A DNA stretch of 64,000 nt from Pseudomonas putida (GCF_028682395.1 NZ_JANHLC010000002.1:582685-646684); one strand, 5' to 3'; positions 27,402 to 37,958 are shown, counted from the first letter of the stretch. A program made the numbers and translations. Notes: a model not told the origin generated them from the letters alone.

Positions 27402-29429
27402 CTAACCCGTGCGCTGGGTCAGGCCGGTCAGGGTATCGGCAATGGTTTTCGTGCGTTGCGCCGTGCCTTCGGTCATGCGGCTGGAATCCTCGAGGGCATT
27501 GAGCATTTCACGCAGCGCGCCGACCGCCGTGGACTGGTCCTCGATCTGTTGGGCAACCCGCTGGATCTCGCCCGACAACAGGTCGATATCGACACCGATC
27601 TCACCAGCATTTTTGCGCGTGATCTCGGCCAGCTTGCGCACCTCGTCGGCTACTACGGCGAATCCGCGGCCCATTTCACCGGCCCGCGCCGCCTCGATGG
27701 CCGCGTTCAGCGCCAGCAGGTTGGTCTGCCCGGCAATCTGCTGGATCACCTGGACAATCGACTGAATACGCAGGCTCGACTGCGCCAACTCACGGGCCCC
27801 GCCCACCGCATCCCCGGCCTGGGTCGACAGGCTTTCCACGGTGGCGCCAGCATCGGCGGCCACGCTGTGCTGCCGGTCAATGGTACTGGCCAGATCATCC
27901 ATGGACAGGTGCAACTCGCCCGAATAATGCTTGAGCTGCTCGGCGATTTCCTGCTGCTGCTGACTGGCCTGGGCCAGCACCTGACCCAGGTCGGACAGCC
28001 CGTTGAACACCGGCAGAATATGTTCGTCCAGCGAGCGGGTATCCAGGACGCTGGTGAAGTCATTGCCCTTGAACGCCATGATCTGTTTGACCACGACATG
28101 GTTGAGCCCGGCCTGCTTCTTGATCTGGCGCCGCAGGAAAAACGCCTTGAACTCGCCATAGTGGGCGATGAAATTATCAACGTACTCGTCGCTGAAATGA
28201 CCGCCCTTGGGCACGCGAAAAAAGAAAATCGCCGTCAGTGTCTGGTTCAGGTTCAGGCCAAGGATTTCGCCAAAGGTCGAGAAGCCCGCCAGGGGTACAT
28301 CGCCGAAAATCCCGGTCATACCGGCCAGGTCGCGGGTGTTGTAGAGCCGGCGCAGGATGCAATCATTGAGAATCGCCGCCACCGGTTTGCCACCCTTGCC
28401 CTGCAGGAAACGCTGGTAGTCGGTGCGGGTGGTTTCCTGGATCGGTGTGCGCTTGACCATCACCAGTTCTTCGCCTGGCGCCACGTCGCAGAACAGCTGG
28501 ATCACTTCCTGGGCATGGTCGATACGAGCAATGGAGCGCACAAACAACTCCTCGCCCACACGAATCGCGAACGAATAGTCGGTCAGCTGCTTTTCCAACG
28601 CCTCGCCGCTGCATTTGAAGGCGTCGCACAGCGCCTGGACCATGGTCTTGATATCACCCTTGGCATCGATCACCAGGTTGATGGTGCGATCTTCCACCGA
28701 GGCCGTCAGCACATTGAAGCTCAGGCCCGATGGCTGGAAATTCTGGCTCTTGAACACGCCGAAACGCACATCGGCGGGGGTCTTGATAAAGACGATCTGC
28801 GCGTGGTTTTCATAGGCGCGCTGGCCGTCGTGGATCTGCGTGCGCTTGAAATCGAGCTTGCCGCCGGCCGAGCCGCCGACGAACAGACACGGGAATCGGC
28901 CGGATTCGTAGAGCGCTTCCATGAAGAACGATTCGGACGCCGACAGCCCGTCGAAGACGATGTAGCCCAGAGTGTCGCGGTAATCGATGGGCGTCTGCAC
29001 CGCCATGCGCTTGATATTGGCGACCAGGCGCGCGATACGCTCGCGCATCGCCAGGCGTTTATCGCCACCGCGGATATCGGCGCACTCCAACGGCACCATG
29101 ATCACTTCGGCCGAGGCAATGATGCTGCTGTCGAACAGTTGCAGGGCAATTCGGTCCCAGCCCTCGCCGGTGGCGCAGTAGAGCTGGCTGGCGCTGTTGC
29201 TCAGCTCGCCAGAGGTGGTACACAGGCTCACGGCGCTGGCGGGGAAGCGCTGGCGGATCCGCCGGGCGACCTGGTCGATGTCGATATAGGGCGAGACAAA
29301 CCCGGTGATCAATACGGGCGTCTGACGCACCCCTGCCAGCTTGCCTTCCAGCTCGCCGCTGGTGCAGACAAGGCTTACAGCCCCCTGGCTCGATGCACTG
29401 GCCTTGTTGAAGAAATTGAGTGGATTCAT
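27402..29429 (-). CDS. Soluble FIST-domain chemoreceptor
   Basis: A 675-residue protein without signal peptide or membrane segment. Residues about 30-230 match the FIST N domain ('[18 protein letters not shown]', '[12 protein letters not shown]') and about 240-400 the FIST C domain ('[19 protein letters not shown]'). Residues about 480-675 are a methyl-accepting signalling domain ('[20 protein letters not shown]'). FIST is a proposed sensor for small ligands such as amino acids. The fusion should act as a cytoplasmic receptor feeding a Che pathway. It lies convergent to the upstream LysR gene. Confidence 0.88.
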   Translation of the reverse strand: MNPLNFFNKASASSQGAVSLVCTSGELEGKLAGVRQTPVLITGFVSPYIDIDQVARRIRQRFPASAVSLCTTSGELSNSASQLYCATGEGWDRIALQLFDSSIIASAEVIMVPLECADIRGGDKRLAMRERIARLVANIKRMAVQTPIDYRDTLGYIVFDGLSASESFFMEALYESGRFPCLFVGGSAGGKLDFKRTQIHDGQRAYENHAQIVFIKTPADVRFGVFKSQNFQPSGLSFNVLTASVEDRTINLVIDAKGDIKTMVQALCDAFKCSGEALEKQLTDYSFAIRVGEELFVRSIARIDHAQEVIQLFCDVAPGEELVMVKRTPIQETTRTDYQRFLQGKGGKPVAAILNDCILRRLYNTRDLAGMTGIFGDVPLAGFSTFGEILGLNLNQTLTAIFFFRVPKGGHFSDEYVDNFIAHYGEFKAFFLRRQIKKQAGLNHVVVKQIMAFKGNDFTSVLDTRSLDEHILPVFNGLSDLGQVLAQASQQQQEIAEQLKHYSGELHLSMDDLASTIDRQHSVAADAGATVESLSTQAGDAVGGARELAQSSLRIQSIVQVIQQIAGQTNLLALNAAIEAARAGEMGRGFAVVADEVRKLAEITRKNAGEIGVDIDLLSGEIQRVAQQIEDQSTAVGALREMLNALEDSSRMTEGTAQRTKTIADTLTGLTQRTG

Positions 29430-29854
29430 AGGAAGGCTCGAAGAGTGGCGGTTAAGGCAGGACTTCGCACGACGGACGCGGGCGTGTCCTTGAAGGCAAG
29501 CGGTGGGTCGAGGCTTACGACCCTGTCACGGCGAGGCGCAGGCACTCGCCGACAGTGTCCTGGCAGCGCACAGATCACCGGACGGTTATTCATGGACGGG
29601 ACTTCAACTTTTGGCATATTCCATTGCACTAGCGACCGTCGAAAAATCAGCATACAAGTGGACCCGGGCCCGGCATAGATAGACTTCAGTACCTATCGAA
29701 GGCTACCTGAGCCCGGGCCGCGCATACCCCGTAAAACCTCGGGCGCAGCTGACCACAAGGGGCCACAGGCGATTGGCAGACCGGCGCGCGGGCACTGCAC
29801 TTCATGCTTTAGTAGCAATTGGCAGTGCCTCCAGGGCGCCGCCAATCAACCACC
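29430..29854. other. 425-bp intergenic region between two chemoreceptor genes
   Basis: This region holds the upstream region of the FIST receptor gene and the 3' flank of the membrane receptor gene. I see no convincing gene, RNA or strong terminator, only GC-rich imperfect repeats around 29661-29720. Confidence 0.5.
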
Positions 29855-31429
29855 TCACGTACGAAAGTGCACGACCAGGCCTTGCAGTTCCTGCCCCAGG
29901 CGCGCCAGCTCGACACTGGCCGAAGCGATCTCGCTACCGGCCTGGGCCGACTCGTCGGCCGTCTCGCGCACATGCAGCACACTGCGATTAATCTCGCCGA
30001 CCACGGTGGTCTGCTCCTCGGCCGCACTGGCGATCAACAGGCTCATCTGCTGGATCTCCGAGACCTGGCGGGTAATGGCCGCCAGGGCATCGCCGGTATT
30101 GCGCACGCCCATCACCGTGGATTGGGTCTGCTCGACGCTGGACTGCATGATCCGCGTACTTTCGTTGGCGATCTGCTGCAGACCGGTGATCAACTGCTCG
30201 ATCTCTTCCGACGATTGCTGGGTGCGTTGCGCCAGGCTGCGCACCTCATCCGCAACCACGGCAAAACCACGCCCGGCCTCGCCGGCACGGGCCGCCTCGA
30301 TGGCCGCGTTGAGCGCCAGCAGGTTGGTCTGCCCGGCCACCGCCTTGATCACACCCAGCACACTGCCGATCCGTTCGATTTCCTGGTGCAGGCGGCTCAT
30401 GGACTCGGCGGAGATCCCCACCTCCCCCGCCAGGCTCTCGATCTGGGCAATGGCATTGCGCGAAATATCCGAGGCGCCACTGGCTTCGCTGTCGGCCTGG
30501 CGCGCGGCACTGGCGGCGTCTTCCGAATTGCGCGCGACCTTGCGCACCATGGCGGTCATTTCATCAATCGCGTGGGCGACCATATCGGTTTCCGAACGCT
30601 GGCTGGCGGTCCCGGCCTGGGTCTGGGTGGTGATGGTCGCCAACTGCCCGGCCGAAGCGGCCAGTTGCGCCGAACCGCAGCCGATCCGGGTAATGACCTC
30701 GCGCAGACGCTGGCTCATATCGCCCATGGCACGCAGCAGTTGGCCCAGTTCGTCGTGACGCTCGCTATGCAGTTCCACGGTCAGGTCGCCATGGGCGATA
30801 CGCTCGGCCGCGATCAGGGTTTCGCGCAGCGGCAGGACGATCTGCCGGCCAATGATCCAGGCAATCAATGCGCCGAAAATCAACGCCGCCGCCGTGACAC
30901 CCCACAGAATCGCCACCACCGAGTCGACCCCGGCCGCCGCCCGCTCCTCTTCCTTTTTGTAGACTTCGTTGATGGTGTCCTGCAGGGCGGACAATCGGTC
31001 ATTGACCTTGACGATCCCGGCCGCATTCTGCCCATTGGCCGCCAGCGCCTCCTGGTGCGCCTTGACGTAGGCGTCCAGCCCTTCGTTCAGGCGTTGTATG
31101 GTTTGCAGGTCCTCAGCGGGCCACTGGCCATTCTCGATATCCTTGAGCACATTGGACAGCTCGGTCTTCAGCGTCTGCTGGTGGGCATCATGGGTTGCCA
31201 GCTGTGCGCGATCGGCTGTCAGGGCGTAGGTGAAATTCGCTTCACGGGCATAGACCGTCTCATCGAAGAGCGCGCCAAGTCGATTGATCCGCACAAACGA
31301 AGACTGGTCATTGCGCAGGCCCTCCAGGCCTGTGACCGCCAGCCATACGGCCAATGCCAGCATCAGTCCGAAACCCAGGCCCAGCTTGCGGGTAACGGTC
31401 AGATTTTCCAGAGACAGCATGCGCAACAT
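29855..31429 (-). CDS. Methyl-accepting chemotaxis protein
   Basis: A 524-residue receptor. TM1 lies at about residues 10-32, then a four-helix-bundle type periplasmic domain ('FDETVYAREANFTYALTADR'), TM2 at about 185-207, a HAMP domain ('LPLRETLIAAERIAHGDLT') and a signalling domain with '[20 protein letters not shown]'. Start 31429 has AAGGAG upstream and sits just before TM1; the longer frame is rejected. The sensor resembles those that bind amino acids or organic acids, but this is only a guess. Confidence 0.9.
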   Translation of the reverse strand: MLRMLSLENLTVTRKLGLGFGLMLALAVWLAVTGLEGLRNDQSSFVRINRLGALFDETVYAREANFTYALTADRAQLATHDAHQQTLKTELSNVLKDIENGQWPAEDLQTIQRLNEGLDAYVKAHQEALAANGQNAAGIVKVNDRLSALQDTINEVYKKEEERAAAGVDSVVAILWGVTAAALIFGALIAWIIGRQIVLPLRETLIAAERIAHGDLTVELHSERHDELGQLLRAMGDMSQRLREVITRIGCGSAQLAASAGQLATITTQTQAGTASQRSETDMVAHAIDEMTAMVRKVARNSEDAASAARQADSEASGASDISRNAIAQIESLAGEVGISAESMSRLHQEIERIGSVLGVIKAVAGQTNLLALNAAIEAARAGEAGRGFAVVADEVRSLAQRTQQSSEEIEQLITGLQQIANESTRIMQSSVEQTQSTVMGVRNTGDALAAITRQVSEIQQMSLLIASAAEEQTTVVGEINRSVLHVRETADESAQAGSEIASASVELARLGQELQGLVVHFRT

Positions 31430-31742
31430 AAACGCTCCTTGAGGGTGAGTGGAGCGCCGTATCACGCGGCGATCCTGCGGCCAACCGATGGAAAAACGCA
31501 CACGCCAGGGCCCCTGATCCATTCGAGGCACAAGGCGTTCAGCAAACGCCGAGCCAGACCCCTGGCGCCAACCACCAACCCGGGATCGACGGCAAAGGTC
31601 CTTGTATTACCAGGACGAACTTTAACGTGCCTTCAATTAGCCATCATTGACTTGCCGCAATACTCCCGCCTTGCGGATCAGGCAAAAGCAGCCCCGTCGC
31701 TCGCCACCGCCGCACGCGTGCCGAGGCTTTTTGCAGCGGCAT

Positions 31743-31770
31743 AAAAAAACCTCGCTCAAGGCGAGGTTTT
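31743..31770 (-). terminator. Terminator after the AspT-family gene
   Basis: AACCTCGC / GCGAGGTT hairpin with a 5-nt loop; on the minus strand it is followed by a T-run. It lies about 80 bp past the antiporter stop. The rest of the 31430-31850 gap holds the chemoreceptor promoter region and no visible gene. Confidence 0.9.
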
Positions 31771-31850
31771 CCCAGGGTGAACGCACCCTTTGCGCGGTTG
31801 GGCCGGTATGTCCCGGACTAGAGCGGTGCGCGTCCTGATGATCACCCGAT

Positions 31851-33536
31851 CTAAGCCGCCATAAAGACAATGATCGGGCCGCACACCGCCAGCAGTACAT
31901 TGGAAATGGCGTAGCAAACGGTAAAACCGATCACCGGGGTACTGCTGCCGGACTGCTCGATAATTTTATTCATCGAGGCCGCCTCGGTCTGCGCCCCGGC
32001 CAGGGCACCGAGCAGGATCATCGGGTGCAAGCGCAAGACATAACGCCCGAAATACAAGGCCACAATGGGCGGCAGCAAGGTCACGACCACCCCGGCCAGC
32101 ACCAACGAGAGGCCATGCTCCTGCATCGCCGACACCGCCGCCGGCCCGGCCAGCAAGCCCACCACGGCCCCGAAGGCGGTCAGGCCAAACTCGGAGAAGG
32201 CCCATTGCGCCGCCGGCGGCAGCGCGCCGATCTCGGGATGCCGGGAATTCCACCAGCCGATCACCAGCGCGGTTACCAGCACACCGCCCCCCACGCCCAA
32301 CTCGACCGGCACCATGCCGATATGGGTCGACATCAAGCCGAGCAGCGAGCCCAGCACCATGCCCAGGGCATGCACGGCGATATCGGTCTTGTAATGGCTT
32401 TCACGGATCCGCCCGAGCTGCGCCGCCAGCGCCTCGACACTGGAGGCCCGGCCGATCAACGAAATGACATCGCCGCGCCGCAGCACCGTATTGGGCAGCA
32501 GGGGCAGGTCCAGGCCCTGGCGACTGATCCCCTTGAGAAAACAGCCCGGGCGCTCCGATTGCACCAGGCGTGTCTTGATTTCGTGAAGGGTCTTGCCGGC
32601 GAGTTCGGGCGAGGTCAGCACGATGTCGACCTCGCGCGTGGGAAACGATAGCGATTCGGGGTGATCGACCTCCGGCCCGACCCATTCTGGCAGCGCCCCG
32701 ACCGCTTCACGCAGGGCATAGACCCCGACGATATCGCCAGCCGCCAGGACAAACCCGGGATCACGCTCGACAATCACCCCGCCCCGCACCACCCGCTCGA
32801 CGCTCATGGCCGGGTGCAATTGCTCGATATCGGCGATGCTCTTGCCTTGCGCCGCCTGCTCAAGCACCCGGTGGGCACGCACCACGATACGGGTGTAGGG
32901 GATGCTGACAGCATCCTCGTTGCTGGCAATGCCCAGCTCCAGTTCCAGCTCGCGGGCCGAGGTGCGCAGGTCCACGCCCAGCAGCCTGGGGGCCACGGTG
33001 CCGACAAAGACAATCAGGCCGATGGTGCCGAACAGATAGGTAATGGCGTAGGCAATCGCCATATGACTGTTGAGCTGGGCCTTGGCCACCTCATCCAGCG
33101 GCAATTGACTGATGGCACTGCTGGCCGTTCCCATAATGGCCGTGTCGGTCAATGCGCCTGCGCCCAGGCCTGCGGTAAAGCCGGCGTCGAATTCAAAGAC
33201 AACATTCATCAGCAGGATCGTGCCCAGTGCCGTGGCACAGAGCACCACGGAAAACAGCACCAGCTTGAGGGTCCCGCGATTGAGGCTGCCGAAAAACTCC
33301 GGCCCGCTCTTGAAGCCCACGGCGTAGATGAACAACACAAAGAACACCGACTTCAAGACATGGGGCACCTCCAGCCCGATCTGGCCAATCAACAGCCCCA
33401 TCAGCAAGGCCCCCGCCACCGAGCCCAGATGGAAGCTGCCCAGGTGAATCCGGCCAATCAGCACACCGAGGGAAATCGCCAGGAATACGGCTATTTCGGG
33501 CGAGGAACGCAAGGCATGAACAATGAAGTCGATCAT
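31851..33536 (-). CDS. AspT/YidE-family putative antiporter
   Basis: This 561-residue inner-membrane protein has the family's repeat layout: about five helices ('GLLIGQIGLEVPHVLKSVFF', 'AGLGAGALTDTAIMGTASSA'), two cytosolic TrkA-C-like domains (about 205-380), then a second set of helices with 'GALAGAQTEAASMNKIIE'. AspT is an aspartate:alanine exchanger; most homologs in pseudomonads are uncharacterised. GGGAG precedes the start. Transport role is likely, substrate open. Confidence 0.85.
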   Translation of the reverse strand: MIDFIVHALRSSPEIAVFLAISLGVLIGRIHLGSFHLGSVAGALLMGLLIGQIGLEVPHVLKSVFFVLFIYAVGFKSGPEFFGSLNRGTLKLVLFSVVLCATALGTILLMNVVFEFDAGFTAGLGAGALTDTAIMGTASSAISQLPLDEVAKAQLNSHMAIAYAITYLFGTIGLIVFVGTVAPRLLGVDLRTSARELELELGIASNEDAVSIPYTRIVVRAHRVLEQAAQGKSIADIEQLHPAMSVERVVRGGVIVERDPGFVLAAGDIVGVYALREAVGALPEWVGPEVDHPESLSFPTREVDIVLTSPELAGKTLHEIKTRLVQSERPGCFLKGISRQGLDLPLLPNTVLRRGDVISLIGRASSVEALAAQLGRIRESHYKTDIAVHALGMVLGSLLGLMSTHIGMVPVELGVGGGVLVTALVIGWWNSRHPEIGALPPAAQWAFSEFGLTAFGAVVGLLAGPAAVSAMQEHGLSLVLAGVVVTLLPPIVALYFGRYVLRLHPMILLGALAGAQTEAASMNKIIEQSGSSTPVIGFTVCYAISNVLLAVCGPIIVFMAA

Positions 33537-33624
33537 TGAGGCAGCTCCCAGGCACGGGCCTTGAAAGCCTGAGTGTAGCTAGCAAATATCCGCCACCCAC
33601 TGGCGACACCAAGCCGCGCAACCG

Positions 33625-35286
33625 CTATTTTTTCGGCGGTTCCTGGGCGGGCGCCATAAACCATTTCTCCCTGGGGACGGACTTCGCCTCCAGAGGGTCC
33701 GCCAGATAGTGTGGCGACATGATCTGCACGCCGTACTCGTTGAACACATCCTGGATATTGGCGTGCAACATGCTCAACAACTCGGCCCGGGGCCGGGGTT
33801 CGCTGGGGATGGCCTGGGCCACCAGGCGATACTCCGGGTAGAAATCAGACAGCGCGGTCTGGAACACCTGGGGCGGCGGCTGCCTGAGGATCCCCTCGGT
33901 GCGCGCCGCCGCTTCCAGCAACATGGCCTCGACCTGTCGCCAGGGCGTGTCGTAGCCGATGGTCACCGTGGTGTCGACCACATAGCCGGCGCCATGCACC
34001 GTGCGCGAGTAGTTCTTGGTCACCGTGCCGGTGATCATCGAATTGGGAATGGTCAGCACCTCGCCCAGGCCGGTGCGGATCCGGGTGGTAAACATCCCCA
34101 GCTCGCTGACCGTGCCCTCGTGTTCACCAATACGCACGAATTCGCCGACGCGCAGGGTGCGGGTATAGGTCAGGATCAAACCGGCCGCCGCCTGCCCCAC
34201 CACACTGGAAGCCCCGAGGGAAATCATCAGGCCCACCAGCACCGAGAGCCCCTTGAACGCTTCGGTGCCCGAACCCGGCAAATAGGGATAGGCCATGGCC
34301 AGGGCAAACAGCCAGATGGCCAGGGAGGTCAGCTTGGTCGTGGTGGGCAGGGTTTCATCATTCAGCCAGGTGAAAATCCCAGGGACGGCCATGCGCCGGA
34401 GCACCCGTCGACTGAGTTCACTGGCACCACGGGCAATGAAGAAAATCACGATGGCCAGCACCAGCCCGGGAATCGAACCGATGATGGCGTCCAACAGGTA
34501 ACTGGATACATCCAGCAGGTAGACATTGAGGCTCTCGCCCCACGGCCGGGTGTACGGGAACCGCGACAGGACAAAGCTCAGCCACTCATAGGCGAGCAGC
34601 AGGATCAACGCCCAGCGCAGCAGCCAGAACAGCCGGCTAATCAAGGGAGACAGGTAGTTGATATCCAGTATGGGCGTCTGCCCGACCTTGATGGCCTGGG
34701 AGTGGCGCTCCATCAACGCGGTCAGGCGTTCCAGCAGCTTGCGCCGAATAAAATGAATGCTCTTGAGCGCGGCGATAAACAACACCGTGGCCAGCACGGA
34801 AAAACCGATCGCCTCTAGGATAAAACGCAGGCTGCGCGCCTCCTGCGTCTCGCTCACGACCTGGCGCAGATTGTCGGCGGCGCTTTGTGCTGCCTCGAAG
34901 GTCGAGCTGAACGCCACGGGGTCGACATCCTTGGGCGCCACGATAAAGGCCCGCCTCTCCCCCAGCAGCACCAGGTAGCTTTCCCTGATCGGATCGATCC
35001 GTACCGCCAGCTGCTCGTTACCCTCCAGGGCTTCACCGATTACTGCCTTGGCCCGCTTGACCCGCAACTCCGGCGATTCGCCCAATACCGTGGCGCGAAA
35101 GACCATGATGCTGCGGTTGCTCACCTTGAGTTCGGCAGTGGGCGTCGCCTTGGGCGAATCGCCCTCAAGGGGAAGGTCGGCAGCCACCACCAGCACCGGC
35201 AGCAGCAGGCTCAGGCAGAGCAGCCAGCACCCTTGCCGCCAACGGTACAGGGCGCTTGTCGCACCGATCTTTCGAACATGTCCCAT
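33625..35286 (-). CDS. MscS-family mechanosensitive channel
   Basis: A 553-residue protein with signal peptide, an N-terminal periplasmic region (about 35-150), several membrane helices, and the MscS core 'LGASSVVGQAAAGLILTYTR' (pore helix and beta domain) about residues 345-365, followed by 'VGEFVRIGEHEGTVSELGMF' and 'IPNSMITGTVTKNYSR'. ATG 35286 is preferred to GTG 35298 because an AGGTGA lies at good distance from it. It releases solutes on hypo-osmotic shock. It lies 88 bp upstream of the AspT-type gene on the same strand. Confidence 0.87.
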   Translation of the reverse strand: MGHVRKIGATSALYRWRQGCWLLCLSLLLPVLVVAADLPLEGDSPKATPTAELKVSNRSIMVFRATVLGESPELRVKRAKAVIGEALEGNEQLAVRIDPIRESYLVLLGERRAFIVAPKDVDPVAFSSTFEAAQSAADNLRQVVSETQEARSLRFILEAIGFSVLATVLFIAALKSIHFIRRKLLERLTALMERHSQAIKVGQTPILDINYLSPLISRLFWLLRWALILLLAYEWLSFVLSRFPYTRPWGESLNVYLLDVSSYLLDAIIGSIPGLVLAIVIFFIARGASELSRRVLRRMAVPGIFTWLNDETLPTTTKLTSLAIWLFALAMAYPYLPGSGTEAFKGLSVLVGLMISLGASSVVGQAAAGLILTYTRTLRVGEFVRIGEHEGTVSELGMFTTRIRTGLGEVLTIPNSMITGTVTKNYSRTVHGAGYVVDTTVTIGYDTPWRQVEAMLLEAAARTEGILRQPPPQVFQTALSDFYPEYRLVAQAIPSEPRPRAELLSMLHANIQDVFNEYGVQIMSPHYLADPLEAKSVPREKWFMAPAQEPPKK

Positions 35287-35454
35287 GGGGCTCGTCACCT
35301 AGAACGCTGGCTTATACATGGGAGCGTAGAACAGCTTTGTGGCGCGGGCGCCGCAGATTGCTCAAGCAGCAGGCCTCCCTCTCCTGCCGCCACTATCGCC
35401 GGGCTGAGCGCAAGTGCCTGGGCGCGCGGTCGGACGCGCCAGTAGCCGACACTC

Positions 35455-35934
35455 CTAGCCTTGCAGCGCCGCCTGAATCACCGCGATATCGATCTTGCCC
35501 ATCTGCATCATCGCCTCGAATGCGCGCTTGGCCGCGGCACGATCAGGATGGGCGAGCGCCTCCATCAGGACACGCGGCGTGATCTGCCAGGACAGCCCCC
35601 AGCGGTCCTTGCACCAACCGCAATCGCTGGCCTCGCCGCCGTTTCCGACAATCGCATGCCACAAGCGATCGGTTTCAGCCTGGTCATCGGTGGCCACCTG
35701 GAACGAAAACGCCTCGGAGTGCTTGAACGCCGGCCCGCCGTTCAAACCCAGGCAAGGGATCCCCAGCACCGTGAACTGGACCGTGAGGACATCCCCTGCC
35801 TTACCTGCCGGATAGTCGGCCGGCGCACGAAACACCGCGCCCACCGCACTGTCCACGAAGGTCTGGGCGTAGAACGTCGCAGCGTCCAGCGCACCACCGT
35901 CGAACCAGAGGCAAATCGTGTTCTTGCTGAGCAT
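35455..35934 (-). CDS. VOC-superfamily (PhnB-like) protein
   Basis: This 159-residue protein matches the PhnB/3-demethylubiquinone-methyltransferase-like VOC family: N-terminal 'FDGGALDAATFYAQTF', 'AFKHSEAFSFQVATDDQ', 'CGWCKDRWGLSWQITP', and C-terminal 'AFEAMMQMGKIDIAVIQAAL'. Start 35934 is chosen from the GGAG 8 nt upstream; an upstream in-frame ATG (35970) lacks one. Biochemical role unknown for most members. Confidence 0.85.
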   Translation of the reverse strand: MLSKNTICLWFDGGALDAATFYAQTFVDSAVGAVFRAPADYPAGKAGDVLTVQFTVLGIPCLGLNGGPAFKHSEAFSFQVATDDQAETDRLWHAIVGNGGEASDCGWCKDRWGLSWQITPRVLMEALAHPDRAAAKRAFEAMMQMGKIDIAVIQAALQG

Positions 35935-36054
35935 GTCGGCGCTCCAGAAAACAGGAATGGGCAGATTCATTCTAGACCCCCAGGCGCAACTCGCTTTGTC
36001 TGCATAAGCGGCGAACCCTCGCCAATTGACGCCCCCGGACAACGCTGGTAGAAC

Positions 36055-36084
36055 GGATAACTACAGTATTTACTGTAATTATCC
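36055..36084. promoter_or_regulatory. 30-bp near-perfect palindrome between divergent genes
   Basis: GGATAAcTACAGTA-TT- and its mirror pair with only one mismatch. It lies in the 353-bp region between the VOC gene (start 35934, minus) and the serine-hydrolase gene (start 36288, plus). It is probably an operator for a dimeric repressor. It does not fit the LexA CTG-N10-CAG pattern. No other feature was found in this gap. Confidence 0.6.
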
Positions 36085-36287
36085 GGAGCCCTTATGTGAC
36101 TAAAACCACAACACACACCAGCGCCTTGCGCCTTCGCCCTGCTTGCCCCGGTCCTTAACCGGTCGGCCAAGCCCTTCCCCTTGAATCAAGCGCCGTCCAC
36201 GGCCTCAGGTTAGAGCTGACTCAAGCCTGCGCCACCCTGGAAAACGGCCTCTCAAACCTTGCTTGCTATTGTCTAAATGGAAATGCC

Positions 36288-37667
36288 ATGTACCCTTCAC
36301 ACCTCAATAAAAACAAACTGCGCGTGATCGCAAGTGTGATCTCTCTCTGCATCCCCTTCGCGGCCTCGGCCGGCAACGATACGGCGGCCGCGGCGCCATC
36401 GCCGGACAAGATCGGCACCGCCCAGGGTTTCCTCACGCTGTCGCCCGAACTTCAGCCTGGCACCTACCGCAACGTCGACAAAATCTTCAACACCCGTGCA
36501 ATCGCCCGCGGCGAACACGTCTACCCGCTGCCAATGGCCGCGCAGCCGCTGACCTCCGTGAAATACTCACCCGATGGTCGGCAGAGCTACGACATCGATG
36601 ACTTTTTGCAACGCAACCACGTCGCAGGGCTGCTCCTGATCAAGGACGGCAAAATCGTGCTCGAGCGCTATGGCCAAGGCAACACCGCGGCCTCGAAGTG
36701 GACCTCGTTCTCGACCGGCAAATCGATCGTCTCGACCCTGGTCGGCGCGGCCATCAAGGATGGCAAGATCAAGAGCATCAATGACCCGGTGACAGACTAC
36801 CTGCCTCAGATGAAGGGCACCGCCTATGACGGCGTCACAGTCCGCCAACTGATGCAGATGACCTCGGGCGTGAAATGGAACGAGAACTACCTGGACCCGG
36901 CGTCAGACTTCGCGGCGATGTTCCAGTGCATGGTGGACGGCAAACACAATTGCATCCTCGGGGTCATGTCCAAGCTCACACGCGCGGCCAGACCCGGCAC
37001 CCAGTTCAACTACAAGACCGGCGAAACCCATATGGAAGGCGAGGTGCTGACCGCTGCGCTGGGCGGCGAATCGCTGTCGAGTTACCTGTCGCGCAAGATC
37101 TGGGCGCCGATGGGCATGGAGTCCGATGGCTACTGGCTGCTGGAATCGAAGGACGGCAAGGAATTTGCCGGCGGCTCCCTGAGCATGACCTTGCGCGACT
37201 ATGGCCGGTTCGGCGCGTTCATCCTCAACGATGGCGTCATCAATGGTACCGCCGTGCTGCCTGAAGGCTGGGTGGCCGAGGCCAGCCGACCAACACCGGA
37301 TGCGCCGCAGAACCAGTCGGGGGTGCTGTACTCGGTCGCCAATGCCCACCCGCAACCGCATTCCTACCCGATGGGCTACGGCTATAACTGGTGGTCCTAC
37401 CCTGCAGCCGAATGGCCGGTCTGGGATGGTCTGACTGACAGAACAATCTGGGGCGATGATGCCTACACAGGCACGCCCGTGCAGACCTTTGCGAATCTGT
37501 CCGGGACCTTCACCGCTGACGGCGTCTTCGGTCAGTTTATCCACGTCAACCAGAGGGAAGGCTTGGTCGCCGTCGTCCTGAGCGCGTGGCCAACACCCTG
37601 GATCGATCCAAAAGAGCACGAGACCTACAGCTTCCTCGACGCCGCCACCGCGCAGTTAAAGCGCTGA
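36288..37667 (+). CDS. Exported beta-lactamase-fold serine hydrolase (NylB/esterase-like)
   Basis: A 459-residue protein with a signal peptide ('IPFAASA|GND') and a class C beta-lactamase fold. The SxxK motif is Ser142-Thr-Gly-Lys145 in 'TSFSTGKSIVSTL', and 'FNYKTGETHMEGEVL' lies at the position of the second motif, as in 6-aminohexanoate-dimer hydrolases and related esterases. The C-terminal 'GVFGQFIHVNQREGLVAVV' fits the third motif region. Periplasmic amide or ester hydrolysis is likely; true beta-lactamase activity is doubtful. It is monocistronic with its own terminator. Confidence 0.85.
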   Translation: MYPSHLNKNKLRVIASVISLCIPFAASAGNDTAAAAPSPDKIGTAQGFLTLSPELQPGTYRNVDKIFNTRAIARGEHVYPLPMAAQPLTSVKYSPDGRQSYDIDDFLQRNHVAGLLLIKDGKIVLERYGQGNTAASKWTSFSTGKSIVSTLVGAAIKDGKIKSINDPVTDYLPQMKGTAYDGVTVRQLMQMTSGVKWNENYLDPASDFAAMFQCMVDGKHNCILGVMSKLTRAARPGTQFNYKTGETHMEGEVLTAALGGESLSSYLSRKIWAPMGMESDGYWLLESKDGKEFAGGSLSMTLRDYGRFGAFILNDGVINGTAVLPEGWVAEASRPTPDAPQNQSGVLYSVANAHPQPHSYPMGYGYNWWSYPAAEWPVWDGLTDRTIWGDDAYTGTPVQTFANLSGTFTADGVFGQFIHVNQREGLVAVVLSAWPTPWIDPKEHETYSFLDAATAQLKR

Positions 37668-37736
37668 AGGGATGCCCGATCTGACCCGCCCGCCGGGCTA
37701 AAACACCGCGCTGTTCCATAGCCCGCTATCCATAAG

Positions 37737-37772
37737 AAGCCCCGCCAGCATCCGCTGGACGGGGTTTCTTTC
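37737..37772 (+). terminator. Rho-independent terminator of the serine-hydrolase gene
   Basis: CCCCGCCAGC / GCTGGaCGGGG hairpin followed by TTTCTTTC, 70 bp past the stop. Confidence 0.85.
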
Positions 37773-37958
37773 AGGCCGGTTCACAAGGTATCACCATCGA
37801 CCCTCCACTCCTGAATACTGACCACGACACTCAATGCAGCCGGACAGCACAGGCTGCCTGGTCGCCCGAACGAAAGATTGTCGGGCGCCTCAAATCACCT
37901 TGATCGCCCAAGCTGATAGCATTAGGCCTCTATTCCTATGGATATCAGGAGATTTCAT

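Noticed and set aside
27456..29678. A 740-codon open frame on the plus strand opposite the FIST receptor gene
   Set aside because: It is antisense to a well-supported gene, has no recognisable domain, and follows from GC-rich codon use.
29819..31744. A 641-codon plus-strand frame opposite the chemoreceptor gene
   Set aside because: Antisense to a complete MCP with start, RBS and all domains.
36055..36084. A LexA (SOS) box
   Set aside because: The dyad is ACAG...CTGT, the reverse of the CTG-N10-CAG arrangement LexA recognises.
36288..37667. A true AmpC-type beta-lactamase
   Set aside because: The SxxK motif is present, but the surrounding motifs fit NylB/esterase-like hydrolases, and no AmpR-like regulator is adjacent.
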